Both the position numbers and the translations under genes were made by a program. This document shows, in pieces, positions 18,354-26,693 of a DNA stretch of 64,000 bases; the first letter of the stretch is position 1; each line of letters starts with the position of its first letter. The notes under the pieces were generated by a model. The model saw only the letters and a list, made by a program, of their open reading frames with translations, made no database searches and was not told the origin of the DNA. This DNA comes from Carpediemonas membranifera (lineage: Eukaryota; Fornicata): contig JAHDYR010000031.1 of assembly GCA_019828565.1 (NCBI GenBank), forward strand, positions 62,001 through 126,000, in the 5' to 3' direction.

Positions 18354-21300
18354 CTAGAACCAGGAGCACCGGGACCGGACGACGAACAGCCGGGGGACGT
18401 CGGGCTCAGTCCGGTAGATGGCCCTCGGGCAGAAGGCAAGCGTGGCCGCCAGCCCATCCAGCCGCGTCCGCACGCCAGGTATTAGCGGGCACATCGTCTG
18501 CGAGCCCTCCGCGATGCCCCGGGCGTGCCCAAGCCGGATCCTGTACTCGCGGTACAGGGCCGTGTCGGTCTCAGGGCGGTCGTACTGGCCCGTATCCAGG
18601 GCGGACAGCAGCGTGCGGGACACCGCGGCGGCCTCGGAGTCGGACCCGGTCATGGTCAGGCGGGAGTGCAGCACGGTGGCCGCCCCCAGCACGACTGTCA
18701 CAAGCAGCGTGGCATTGTGCTCTAGCCTGGCCCTGGCGTCATCTGACAGCACTGGCATGAGGCCCTCGACCTCTGTCAGCCACTCCCCCGCCATCCGCAG
18801 TAGCTGCCGGATCACGCTGGGCGCGTGGGTATTCCGCACGGGCTTCCGGGCTATGCAGACGTCCTGGTCATCTGCGCCGCAGGGCGGGAGGGCAGGCCGC
18901 ACCCGTGCTCTTGTAGCGGCCTGCATGGCGTACCGCACGGTGCTGGACACGCCGACGGTCGAGAGGGTCCCGCACAGGTTGATCAGATCGACGCCCGCCA
19001 TGGAGAGTCCGATCAGATACGACTCGGGCCGGGCCAAGACCACCCAGAGTTCGTCGCTGCACCGGTCGCACTTGCGAAGGGTGCCGAGCGCCTGCATGAC
19101 GCCCCACGCCCTCCGGCCCTGCCTGACCTCACTCACGGCCGGCAGTGCCGACCGGGTGGCAGGGACTAGTGGGGGGTGGCCAGTCTGCTGCAGCGACAGC
19201 GCGAGGATGGTGTTCAGCCGCTCGGTTGTCTCCATCCATAGGCTGTCGATGTGCGCAGTCGGCAGCGAGTGCGGCAGGTTCAGCCGGGCGAGCTCGACCT
19301 GCGAGAGGACCACAGCCATGGCACCCAGCCGCAGCCCCGTCTCGGCAAGGTGGGCGGCCAGCTCGCGGTGCACGCGGGGCGTGTGGTCGAGCCGAGATAG
19401 GGCGGTGAGCCAGGCGTGCAGGGGCATGAAGGGCAGCCCGTCCTTCCGCAGGAACGCCGACGTCGTGTCCACGTGCTGCCGCAGGACTGGCGCCAGGATG
19501 TCGAGGGCCTCACATGGCTCCGGGTCCGACCGCTCGAGGATGCCCATGACGGCCGCCATCTGCAGGCGGGGCGGACAATCCGGGCCCGACGACGCGGCGA
19601 CCTCCTCAAGCATTGAGATCTCGGCAGGGAGCGTCGGGGTGACCTCGCGGATGCCGAGCAGCTTGGCCAGCAGTTGAATATGGTCGCGGGCGTAGGTCCA
19701 GCCGGGGTTGCGCTTGCCAGGCTCGCCCATCCGCCACACCGCGCTCAGGATGGTCGTGGAGAAGAGAAGCTTGGGCCGGCCCTCCCTGGGCGGCTGGGTC
19801 AGGGCCGCACGCGACACCGAGTACAGCAGTCGCAACACATCCTTGGGGGGTGACCCGCCGATCGTCGGGCTGGGGGTGACGTCCCGGACCATCTCGGTCA
19901 GGGCGCACGGATCAGGGAAGGTGATGCGGACCCGAAGGGCATGTAGGTGCACGAGCGGGCCGGGCCCCAGCAACTGGGCATAAGGCGCGTGTAGGATCGT
20001 CTCTGCAGCCAGCGCGGCCTCGGCATCGCGGCGGGCGGAGCACAGCAGCCCGACGCCCCGGATGCCGAGGGTGAACAGCAAAGTCAGCTCCGCCCGGAGG
20101 TGGGGCAGCGTCAACCGGGCCTGCTCGCTCAGCCTGCTCGCGGCCTTGATGAAGTGGTGGCCAGCCCGACCCACGTGTCCCGTCTGGAACAGCAGCTCGC
20201 CGCAGGTCATTAGGACCGAGATGGAGTCGGGCGCCAGGGTCACCGCGGGGTCTACGACGCTGGGGTCTCCCATCGCCAGCCCCCTCAGCGCGAGGGCGAG
20301 GGCCCGGTCGACAGGGGACACGAGGGCGGCGTCCGGTAGGTACGTCGTCCATACACGGCGGACGGTGGCGGTGAGGCTGCGCTTGGGGCTGGGGTCGGTG
20401 AGGACGTCGACAGTCGCCGATGGCCGGTGGAAGGGCGCCTTCTCGTGCCTGAACTTGAGCAGGCGAGGCACGGGAGACGCCATGCTGAACTCCCGGGGCT
20501 TGATGCTGCCCTGGCCGAAGATCTGGGAGATCTGCACTGCCATGTCGGCCTTGCCCCGCCGCATCTGGCACACCATGAGCGCCAGGGCGACGAAGTGGGC
20601 CGTGAAGGTGTCGGGGAGGACCGGCGAGACGACCTCGTAGAAGTGGCCCTCGTGTCCGAAGGCCGCCAGCGTGTCCTCGACCTCGGGCATGGTCAACAGG
20701 GGCAGGAGAAGCGACCCGTACGTCAACACGCGCGTCTCCATCGACGCTGAGCGGCCCAGCTCACCGTCGGGCCCGTTGGCCGACAGCTCCTGCATGAGGG
20801 AGAGCGTCATTGTCAGCTGCTTCTCCGCCTCCCGGAGATCGCCCAAATAGAGCAGTTTAAGGCCATATTCAGCTCGGACGTCGACCGCGTGCTCGTTGGC
20901 CGCGAGGGCCTCCGCGAGGATATGTGCGGCCTCGTGCATGCAGCCACTGACGGTGCAGGTTGAGGACAGGGGCGCGGGGATGCCCTCGTCGTCACCATAC
21001 GGCATGGCGTCGTCGAAGTGTGTGTCGGCCCACGTGACCCCGAGGGACGTCATGATGCCCTCGAACCGGTCAATGACCATGCCCCGCAGATGCAGCACGC
21101 GGGACACGATGTGCTTAGCCTCCATGGCGCCGGGCTCCATGGCCAGCAGGGCCTCACATGTCGCCAGGGCCTTGCCCAGCCAATGTGTGACCCGGCTCAG
21201 CGTCGGTGCGGTGGGGCTGGCCAGGTCTGACATCATGGCGCACACCGCGGTCGTGGCGAGCTCGAGCAGGTGTCTGGCCCGAGCTAGCAGGGCAATGATG

Positions 21301-22133
21301 GGCAGGGGGCAGTGGACGGCGTCGTCCGTGCTGAACGTCATGTGCGGGTCGACCAGTTTGTCAACGAAGTCCCCCAGCTCCGTGATCGGTGTGTCTGACC
21401 TCCTCGACTCGAGAGTGACGGAGAGGTCCTCATCGGAGTACCCCAGTCGGCGGGCCTCGATAAACGTCGGGAAAAAGTTGAGCCGGTTGGCAAGAAGGGT
21501 GCCCTGGGCTAGCCAGCTGCTGCACTCGGCGTAGAACGACAGTCCGTCTTCCATGCGCTTTGCCTCTATCAGAGACGCCATGATGAGCGTGGCTGTCAGC
21601 GGGCTGCGCTCCTTCGCCAGCGCACGGCACGCCCAGTAGACTGCAATGTCGGGCATGCCGTTCAGAATGAGCCGGCAGCTGACGTCTGCGCACTCCTTGG
21701 CGCTGAGCTGCAAGGCATGGAGCTGCGAGGCGTTGCTGAATGGTCCTGCCGGCCGCTGCCTCGTTATGGCCCGGTACTCCGCGTTCAGGGCGTCAATAGA
21801 GAAGGCCCGAAAGCCCATGCACACAGGGGGGACGTTCTGGCACCAGAAGTAGCGTGCTGCATGCTGCCATGTGTTCGTCGAAATGGCGTCCTTGAGGTCA
21901 CGGCATACTAGCTCGAGACTGATCAGTGTGCTCAGTTGTAGGGACTCTGTGATCCTATTGAACAGGCTGTATGGCAAGGAGAAGAGGTAGATGTCCTGTC
22001 GTGGCGTCTTGCCTTGATCATCGCTGAGGGGGCTTTCAATCGGTATTGAGATCTCTTCTAGATGCGATGCAGGACATGTAAACGAGTGCCTTCGGGATCG
22101 CGAAGGCTCTATGACATTTCTGTGATGTTTCAT
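18354..22133 (-). CDS. Very large F-box protein with helical repeats
   Basis: 1259 aa from the ATG at 22133 (the frame extends to a GTG). Residues ~49-93 match an F-box: LFSLPYSLFNRITESLQLSTLISLELVCRDLK, with the Leu-Pro and VCR landmarks that bind Skp1 in SCF ubiquitin ligases. The remaining ~1150 residues are predicted all-helical. Segments such as AEYGLKLLYLGDLREAEKQLTMTLSL and GELLFQTGHVGRAGHHFIKAA have TPR character, suggesting a long substrate-binding solenoid. Substrate unknown. The ADAT1 stop lies about 60 nt beyond the ATG, so the 5' UTR is very short. Confidence 0.6.
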   Translation of the reverse strand: MKHHRNVIEPSRSRRHSFTCPASHLEEISIPIESPLSDDQGKTPRQDIYLFSLPYSLFNRITESLQLSTLISLELVCRDLKDAISTNTWQHAARYFWCQNVPPVCMGFRAFSIDALNAEYRAITRQRPAGPFSNASQLHALQLSAKECADVSCRLILNGMPDIAVYWACRALAKERSPLTATLIMASLIEAKRMEDGLSFYAECSSWLAQGTLLANRLNFFPTFIEARRLGYSDEDLSVTLESRRSDTPITELGDFVDKLVDPHMTFSTDDAVHCPLPIIALLARARHLLELATTAVCAMMSDLASPTAPTLSRVTHWLGKALATCEALLAMEPGAMEAKHIVSRVLHLRGMVIDRFEGIMTSLGVTWADTHFDDAMPYGDDEGIPAPLSSTCTVSGCMHEAAHILAEALAANEHAVDVRAEYGLKLLYLGDLREAEKQLTMTLSLMQELSANGPDGELGRSASMETRVLTYGSLLLPLLTMPEVEDTLAAFGHEGHFYEVVSPVLPDTFTAHFVALALMVCQMRRGKADMAVQISQIFGQGSIKPREFSMASPVPRLLKFRHEKAPFHRPSATVDVLTDPSPKRSLTATVRRVWTTYLPDAALVSPVDRALALALRGLAMGDPSVVDPAVTLAPDSISVLMTCGELLFQTGHVGRAGHHFIKAASRLSEQARLTLPHLRAELTLLFTLGIRGVGLLCSARRDAEAALAAETILHAPYAQLLGPGPLVHLHALRVRITFPDPCALTEMVRDVTPSPTIGGSPPKDVLRLLYSVSRAALTQPPREGRPKLLFSTTILSAVWRMGEPGKRNPGWTYARDHIQLLAKLLGIREVTPTLPAEISMLEEVAASSGPDCPPRLQMAAVMGILERSDPEPCEALDILAPVLRQHVDTTSAFLRKDGLPFMPLHAWLTALSRLDHTPRVHRELAAHLAETGLRLGAMAVVLSQVELARLNLPHSLPTAHIDSLWMETTERLNTILALSLQQTGHPPLVPATRSALPAVSEVRQGRRAWGVMQALGTLRKCDRCSDELWVVLARPESYLIGLSMAGVDLINLCGTLSTVGVSSTVRYAMQAATRARVRPALPPCGADDQDVCIARKPVRNTHAPSVIRQLLRMAGEWLTEVEGLMPVLSDDARARLEHNATLLVTVVLGAATVLHSRLTMTGSDSEAAAVSRTLLSALDTGQYDRPETDTALYREYRIRLGHARGIAEGSQTMCPLIPGVRTRLDGLAATLAFCPRAIYRTEPDVPRLFVVRSRCSWF

Positions 22134-22195
22134 TGGTTGAGGTTTGCTGCCACGACACTCGAAACAGTCACGGAGTCTGGGTCCCACCACACTAT

Positions 22196-23122
22196 TTATA
22201 CGGCACCGCGGTTATAATCCTCCACAGCCAGCTTGTATTCGAGTGCGGCTGCCTCATAACCCGCAGCGGGGCCCGGCCCCAAGCCCAGTGCCGCCCGGCT
22301 GAGGGCCGACGGCCGCTTCTCCCGGTCGCGGAGACTCACGCCGCGCGGCAGCCCCAGCTTACCGACAATGACCTCGTGGGCCGTTCCAGCGGCCCAGTAG
22401 CAATGCGGCGAGGGCCGCCGTGCCTCCGTGCGGGCCAGCGGGAACTCCACGGGAGAGGTTCGGAGCTCGGGCGGGTGGACGCGGTAGGGGCCATGACGCC
22501 GCATGTCAAGGCGGGAGAGCCTGCCGAATGAGCGCTCCAGGGCGGTAGTGTCGGCAGGAAGCCCGACCGTGAGCGTGTCGAGGAAGAGGGGCGGCCCCCG
22601 CTTACCGAGCAGACCAAGATACGCCCACCGCACCAGCTTATCGCTGCAGGACATCGAGGGGGACCGCTCACCCCTGCCCGGCTTGGTCCTGAAGAGACCG
22701 ACGCCAGTACGGTCGAGGAGGGCCCCCACCACGGGCTTCGAGCCAGTCCGGTAGTCGTTGAAGCCCAGGTGCGGGGTGTCCAGGTCGAAGATGGCGCAGT
22801 CGCCGCAGGGAGGCGCGGACACGAACATGTGGAGCGTGTGGCCGGTAAGGTCGGGGGCGTCGTCGCTGGCCATGAGATGCACGAGTCCTCGGCGACACAG
22901 CACCTCTGCATGGCCATCGTGGATAGAGTAATCGTCCACGAGCTTCGCTGGCACGCTCTTCGTCCCGCATGCCATGGAAAGGACGGTGAGGCCACTATCG
23001 GGGGAGTGGGAGAGAATCGCTGAGAGAATAGTCCACTCACCATCTTTCAGCCCATAATCCTTCAGTTTCTGGGCGTTGAAATGGTCAATGGCGCACCGGG
23101 CAACATCATCTGCGTCGCACAT
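22196..23122 (-). CDS. ADAT1: tRNA-specific adenosine deaminase ADAT1 (ADAR-type deaminase)
   Basis: A 308-aa protein. It deaminates adenosine to inosine, in ADAT1 at A37 of tRNA-Ala. Zinc and catalytic residues are in place: HAE at 71-73, PCGDC with Cys106, and SCSDK with Cys159, each in the ADAR/ADAT1 order rather than the ADAT2/3 order. RTGSKPV and the Lys-rich inositol-hexakisphosphate-type surroundings also fit. At 308 aa it is shorter than animal ADAT1 (about 500), lacking insertions; no dsRNA-binding domain is present, which excludes a classical ADAR. The stop codon overlaps a TATAAATAG element. Confidence 0.85.
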   Translation of the reverse strand: MCDADDVARCAIDHFNAQKLKDYGLKDGEWTILSAILSHSPDSGLTVLSMACGTKSVPAKLVDDYSIHDGHAEVLCRRGLVHLMASDDAPDLTGHTLHMFVSAPPCGDCAIFDLDTPHLGFNDYRTGSKPVVGALLDRTGVGLFRTKPGRGERSPSMSCSDKLVRWAYLGLLGKRGPPLFLDTLTVGLPADTTALERSFGRLSRLDMRRHGPYRVHPPELRTSPVEFPLARTEARRPSPHCYWAAGTAHEVIVGKLGLPRGVSLRDREKRPSALSRAALGLGPGPAAGYEAAALEYKLAVEDYNRGAV

Positions 23123-23427
23123 CCATCGCAGAATATCACCTCCGCGACTCCCTGGCGAGTTATGTATGGCCGGGGGTCGAGCACCACTACTGGTATCAGG
23201 AAGGTAAGGTAAGGTCCCTTCTCTTCACCAATAGTGACGGCATGAACTGCCCTGTCTGCATGGGCGGGGGCCCAGCAAAGGTACCGGGTGGTAAGTCCAT
23301 CACAAGCGTGAGCATCTTCCGCTAATACCGCATGTCTCATTCCGTGGCGTGCAGTTTAACAATTCGCAGTTTAATATTCTTCTCAATTTATGAACCCGTG
23401 TTTATGTCCTTTTTACATGGCAAGCCG
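23123..23427. other. Intergenic region with two CAGTTTAA motifs
   Basis: 305 nt between ADAT1 and the SLC35F6-like gene. No gene seen. GTGCAGTTTAA lies at 23349-23359 and CGCAGTTTAA at 23365-23374, followed by an AT-rich stretch. A TAAGGTAAGGT direct repeat lies near 23201. Confidence 0.5.
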
Positions 23428-24897
23428 TTAGAGGGCGTCCTGGCTGACGAAATCAAAGTCACCCACCTCGGGATACGCGATCTCCTCGACCTTTTGCGCC
23501 TCAGGTTCCCGACCGCGCTTGATGCCGCGGATGATGGGCTTCGCGAAGGGCTTGACGGACTGCCACGGGCCCGGTAGGACCTTGTTGTACATCAGGGTGC
23601 CCCACACGAGGATGAGGAAGCCGAAGACCATGAGGATGTGGAAATCCTCCCAGCCGAGGGCCATCGAAATGAGCCAGATGAAGAGGGTGCGGCACGAGTC
23701 GATCGTGGCGCGGGCACCGGCGGACATGCGCTTGGTGATTGTTATCCCAGCGACATTGAACCCCGCGATGGACAGAATGGACAAGGAGATCGAGAAGATG
23801 AGCGCGGGCGACTGCGCTATTTGGTAGAACGCCTCCAGCGCGTTCTCCAGCTGGCCGCTCTCCATGAAGGCCTTCGGCACCGGGATGAAGTAGGCGATGG
23901 GCAGGGCGAGGCCGGTCAGGATGAGGCCAGTGAAGCCCTCGAGACCGACAGCACGGAGCCCGGATACGCTGTACTTGCTGATGACGAGCTCCTCGATGAT
24001 GAACTGCATCGCGGGGAACAGCTGGGCGGCGATGACGAGGATGTTGCCGAGCATGGGGTTCTTGGCGGCCCGGTCCTCGGTGCCCTCGTCGCCCGTCTGG
24101 ATCGAGATGTACCCGACGACGAGGGTGCCAACCATGATGAGGACGACGCCGGTGAAGGCCTGTAGCGTGGGGCGGCGACGGAGGACGACTGTGCTGAGGA
24201 TGAAGGTGAAGACGACGACTGTGTGAGGGAGGCGGGGGGGGGACGAACGGAAGGCGCGGAGCATCTGGTAGACGCTGGTGTACGTAAAGACGAGCCCGAC
24301 GTACATGGTGCTGGTGCCGAGCATGTCGAAGATGGCCGGGAAGAAGAAGAAGAACGACTTCCAGAAGGGAAGGTTGGGCTTGGCCTCAGCCACCTCCTTC
24401 GTCTCGGGCTCGACGGGAAGCTCGTCACCGAGCATGTCGCCGCTATCGGTAGGCCCCACAACTTCAGGCTGCGGGGCGTCATCGCCGGCCAAGAGACCGG
24501 CATCGGCCTCCTCCTCCAAGAGGGGGGCAAATACGTCGCCCTCCTTCTTAGGGCGGAGCTTGCGCATGATGAAGCTGCCCGTGAAGGTCACGGTGTAGGC
24601 CAGGTAGCACAGGAACTCGCCCAGGAACATGGCAGCGCACTGGAACAGCGGATGCTCGAACTTGACGGGGTCGCGGTGGGGGGCGGTGGGCACCTTCTGC
24701 TCGTCCGCAAGCTTCGCGGCGATGGTGTTGGCAACACCAAAGGCGAGGAAAATAAACGCTAGGAAGAAGAGTAAGCAAATGCTAAGCGCCTTGAGGGAGA
24801 TCGTCTTGACGATCGAGTCCTGCTTCTGTTTCGAAGCAGCTATCGGTGCGCTCTCCAAGTCTAGTACGGGATCGATCGGCGAATCTTCTGTTAACAT
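23428..24897 (-). CDS. SLC35F6-like drug/metabolite transporter, two exons
   Basis: Exons 24897-24249 and 24218-23428 give 479 aa. Ten or so membrane helices belong to the DMT/EamA fold. MYVGLVFTYTSVYQMLRA and LFPAMQFIIEELVISKYSVSGLRAVGLEG are close to human SLC35F6, which is found in lysosomal and mitochondrial membranes. Removal of a 30-nt intron makes helix text VYQMLRAFLVVFTFILS instead of a helix broken by RSSPPRLPHT. A long acidic loop at residues ~100-170 separates helices 2 and 3. The longer open frame starts with TTG at 24972; the first ATG is at 24897. Substrate unknown. Confidence 0.82.
   Translation of the reverse strand: MLTEDSPIDPVLDLESAPIAASKQKQDSIVKTISLKALSICLLFFLAFIFLAFGVANTIAAKLADEQKVPTAPHRDPVKFEHPLFQCAAMFLGEFLCYLAYTVTFTGSFIMRKLRPKKEGDVFAPLLEEEADAGLLAGDDAPQPEVVGPTDSGDMLGDELPVEPETKEVAEAKPNLPFWKSFFFFFPAIFDMLGTSTMYVGLVFTYTSVYQMLRAFRSSPPRLPHTVVVFTFILSTVVLRRRPTLQAFTGVVLIMVGTLVVGYISIQTGDEGTEDRAAKNPMLGNILVIAAQLFPAMQFIIEELVISKYSVSGLRAVGLEGFTGLILTGLALPIAYFIPVPKAFMESGQLENALEAFYQIAQSPALIFSISLSILSIAGFNVAGITITKRMSAGARATIDSCRTLFIWLISMALGWEDFHILMVFGFLILVWGTLMYNKVLPGPWQSVKPFAKPIIRGIKRGREPEAQKVEEIAYPEVGDFDFVSQDAL
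24219..24248 (-). other. 30-nt in-frame spliceosomal intron
   Basis: It begins GTTCGT and ends CTCCCTCACACAG on the minus strand. The length is a multiple of three with no stop codon, so the open frame hides it. If retained it would put ten residues (Arg, Ser, Pro and His rich) inside a transmembrane helix at a position where SLC35F6 relatives have no insertion. The acceptor matches the other introns in this window. Confidence 0.75.
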
Positions 24898-25157
24898 CCC
24901 ACCTTGTGTCGTAGATCCGCTTCCGTTCTGCAGGAGTCGTCTCGAGTCTGTCAAATTGAGTAATTCAAACAAGTGTCACACAGGCGCTGCCGTCGACAGG
25001 ACAGCAATATAGCCACCGCTTGGGCGAGGTTTCATATTGGAAGATGGAATCAAATCTAAGGCAATCTGTTGGAATCTACCAGTACTACATCATCAACACA
25101 CCAAACACTTATCATTACTTATTTATCCAGCTTACAGATGCTGACACTTTTACACTC

Positions 25158-26564
25158 TTAGATGTGGATGCTCTTGAAGTGGGCGCCGAGGGCGGCCTCC
25201 TTGACGGCCTCCGACAAGGTGGGGTGTCCGAAGCACATGTCTGCGAGCTCGCCGATCTTCATGCCTGCGTTGATGGCGATGGCGAGCTGGTGGATCATCT
25301 CGGAGCCGTTGTCGCCCAGGATGTGGCCGCCGATGATCTGGCCCTCAGGCGTGGCGAGGACGCGGACCATGCCGACCGTGCCGTCGACCGCCTTGGCGCG
25401 GGAGTTGGCAGTGAAGGGGAACTCGCCGACCTTGTACTCGATGCCGGCCTCCTTGGCGGTCTCCTCAGTGTGGCCGACCGCGGCAAGCTCGGGGCCGGTG
25501 TAGATGATGCCGGGGATGGTGTCGTAGTTCAGGGAGGCGGCGTGGCCCGTCATCCGCTCGACGCACACGACACCCTCCTCCTCGGCCTTGTGGGCCAGCA
25601 TCGGTCCGGGGACGACGTCGCCGATGGCGTAGACGTCCTGCAAGTTGGTGCGGTAGTCGGCGTCAACGTCAATCTGGCCCCACTTGTTCATGCCCACACC
25701 GGCGTCGTCGGCACCTAGGCCGCCGGTGAAGGGGCGGCGGCCGATGGCGACGAGGCAGTAGTCGCCCTCGACGGACACCTGCTTGCCCTTCTTAGTCTTG
25801 GCAGACACGGTCACGCCGGTGCCGTCCTTGTTGTACTCGATGCCCTCGACGCCGTGGGAGAGCATGAACTTCATCCCGCCCTTGCCGAGCTGACGCTGCA
25901 GGGTCTTGGCGAGCTTGCTGTCCATTCCAGGGGCGATGCGGTCCTGGTACTCGACGACGGTCACCTTTGACCCCAGACGGGACCAGACGGACCCCATCTC
26001 GAGGCCGATGACGCCTGCCCCGATGACGATGAGGTGCTTGGGGACCTCGGACAACGAGAGCGCGCCCGTGGACGAGATGATGCGCTTCTCGTCAATCTTG
26101 GCCATGGGGAGCTGGGCTACGTCAGAGCCGGTGGCGATGATGGTCTTGCGCGCCTTGACGACGGCGGAGGAGCCATCGAGGCACTTGACGTGGATGTCAC
26201 CGCCGATCATCTTGCCCTCGCCCTTGATGTAGTTCACACCGTTCTTCTTGAACAGGCCCTCGATGCCAGAGTTCAAGGAAGCCACGGCTCCCTCCTTTTG
26301 CTTCATCATGGCATCGAGGTCGAGCTCAACACCGGTGCAAGTGACGCCATGGCCCTTCATGCTGTGCTTGGCCTCGTGGTACATGTGAGAGGAGTGGAGA
26401 AGGGCTTTTGAGGGAATGCACCCCACGTTAAGGCATGTACCGCCGAGAGTTCCACGCTTCTCGATGCAAGTGACCTTGAGACCGAGCTGAGCGGCCTTAA
26501 TGGCAGCAACATAACCTCCAGGGCCACCGCCAATGATAGCGAGATCAGTTTGAAGGGGATTCAT
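25158..26564 (-). CDS. DLD: Dihydrolipoamide dehydrogenase (E3 / glycine-cleavage L protein)
   Basis: A 468-aa flavoprotein disulfide reductase, full length. GGGPGGYVAAIKAAQLG (12-28) binds FAD, GGTCLNVGCIPSK (residues 41-53) holds the redox Cys44/Cys49 pair, GAGVIGLEMG binds NAD, and FGHPTLSEAVKEAA carries the catalytic His-Glu pair of the partner subunit. It reoxidises lipoamide of 2-oxoacid dehydrogenases or of the glycine cleavage system. No other subunit is in the window. There is no obvious N-terminal targeting extension; in anaerobic protists this enzyme is usually the L protein of the mitochondrion-related organelle, which is inference here. Confidence 0.96.
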   Translation of the reverse strand: MNPLQTDLAIIGGGPGGYVAAIKAAQLGLKVTCIEKRGTLGGTCLNVGCIPSKALLHSSHMYHEAKHSMKGHGVTCTGVELDLDAMMKQKEGAVASLNSGIEGLFKKNGVNYIKGEGKMIGGDIHVKCLDGSSAVVKARKTIIATGSDVAQLPMAKIDEKRIISSTGALSLSEVPKHLIVIGAGVIGLEMGSVWSRLGSKVTVVEYQDRIAPGMDSKLAKTLQRQLGKGGMKFMLSHGVEGIEYNKDGTGVTVSAKTKKGKQVSVEGDYCLVAIGRRPFTGGLGADDAGVGMNKWGQIDVDADYRTNLQDVYAIGDVVPGPMLAHKAEEEGVVCVERMTGHAASLNYDTIPGIIYTGPELAAVGHTEETAKEAGIEYKVGEFPFTANSRAKAVDGTVGMVRVLATPEGQIIGGHILGDNGSEMIHQLAIAINAGMKIGELADMCFGHPTLSEAVKEAALGAHFKSIHI

Positions 26565-26693
26565 TCCTATGGGAGCGTCAAGATGCGTCTTTGCTGATCC
26601 GGACGACCGCCGAAGAAATGATTGGTTCCAAGCTCTAAAGGGTGTTTACTGATCAACATGGGCTGTGGCCCCTATGCCCTCATGGCCATGCCG

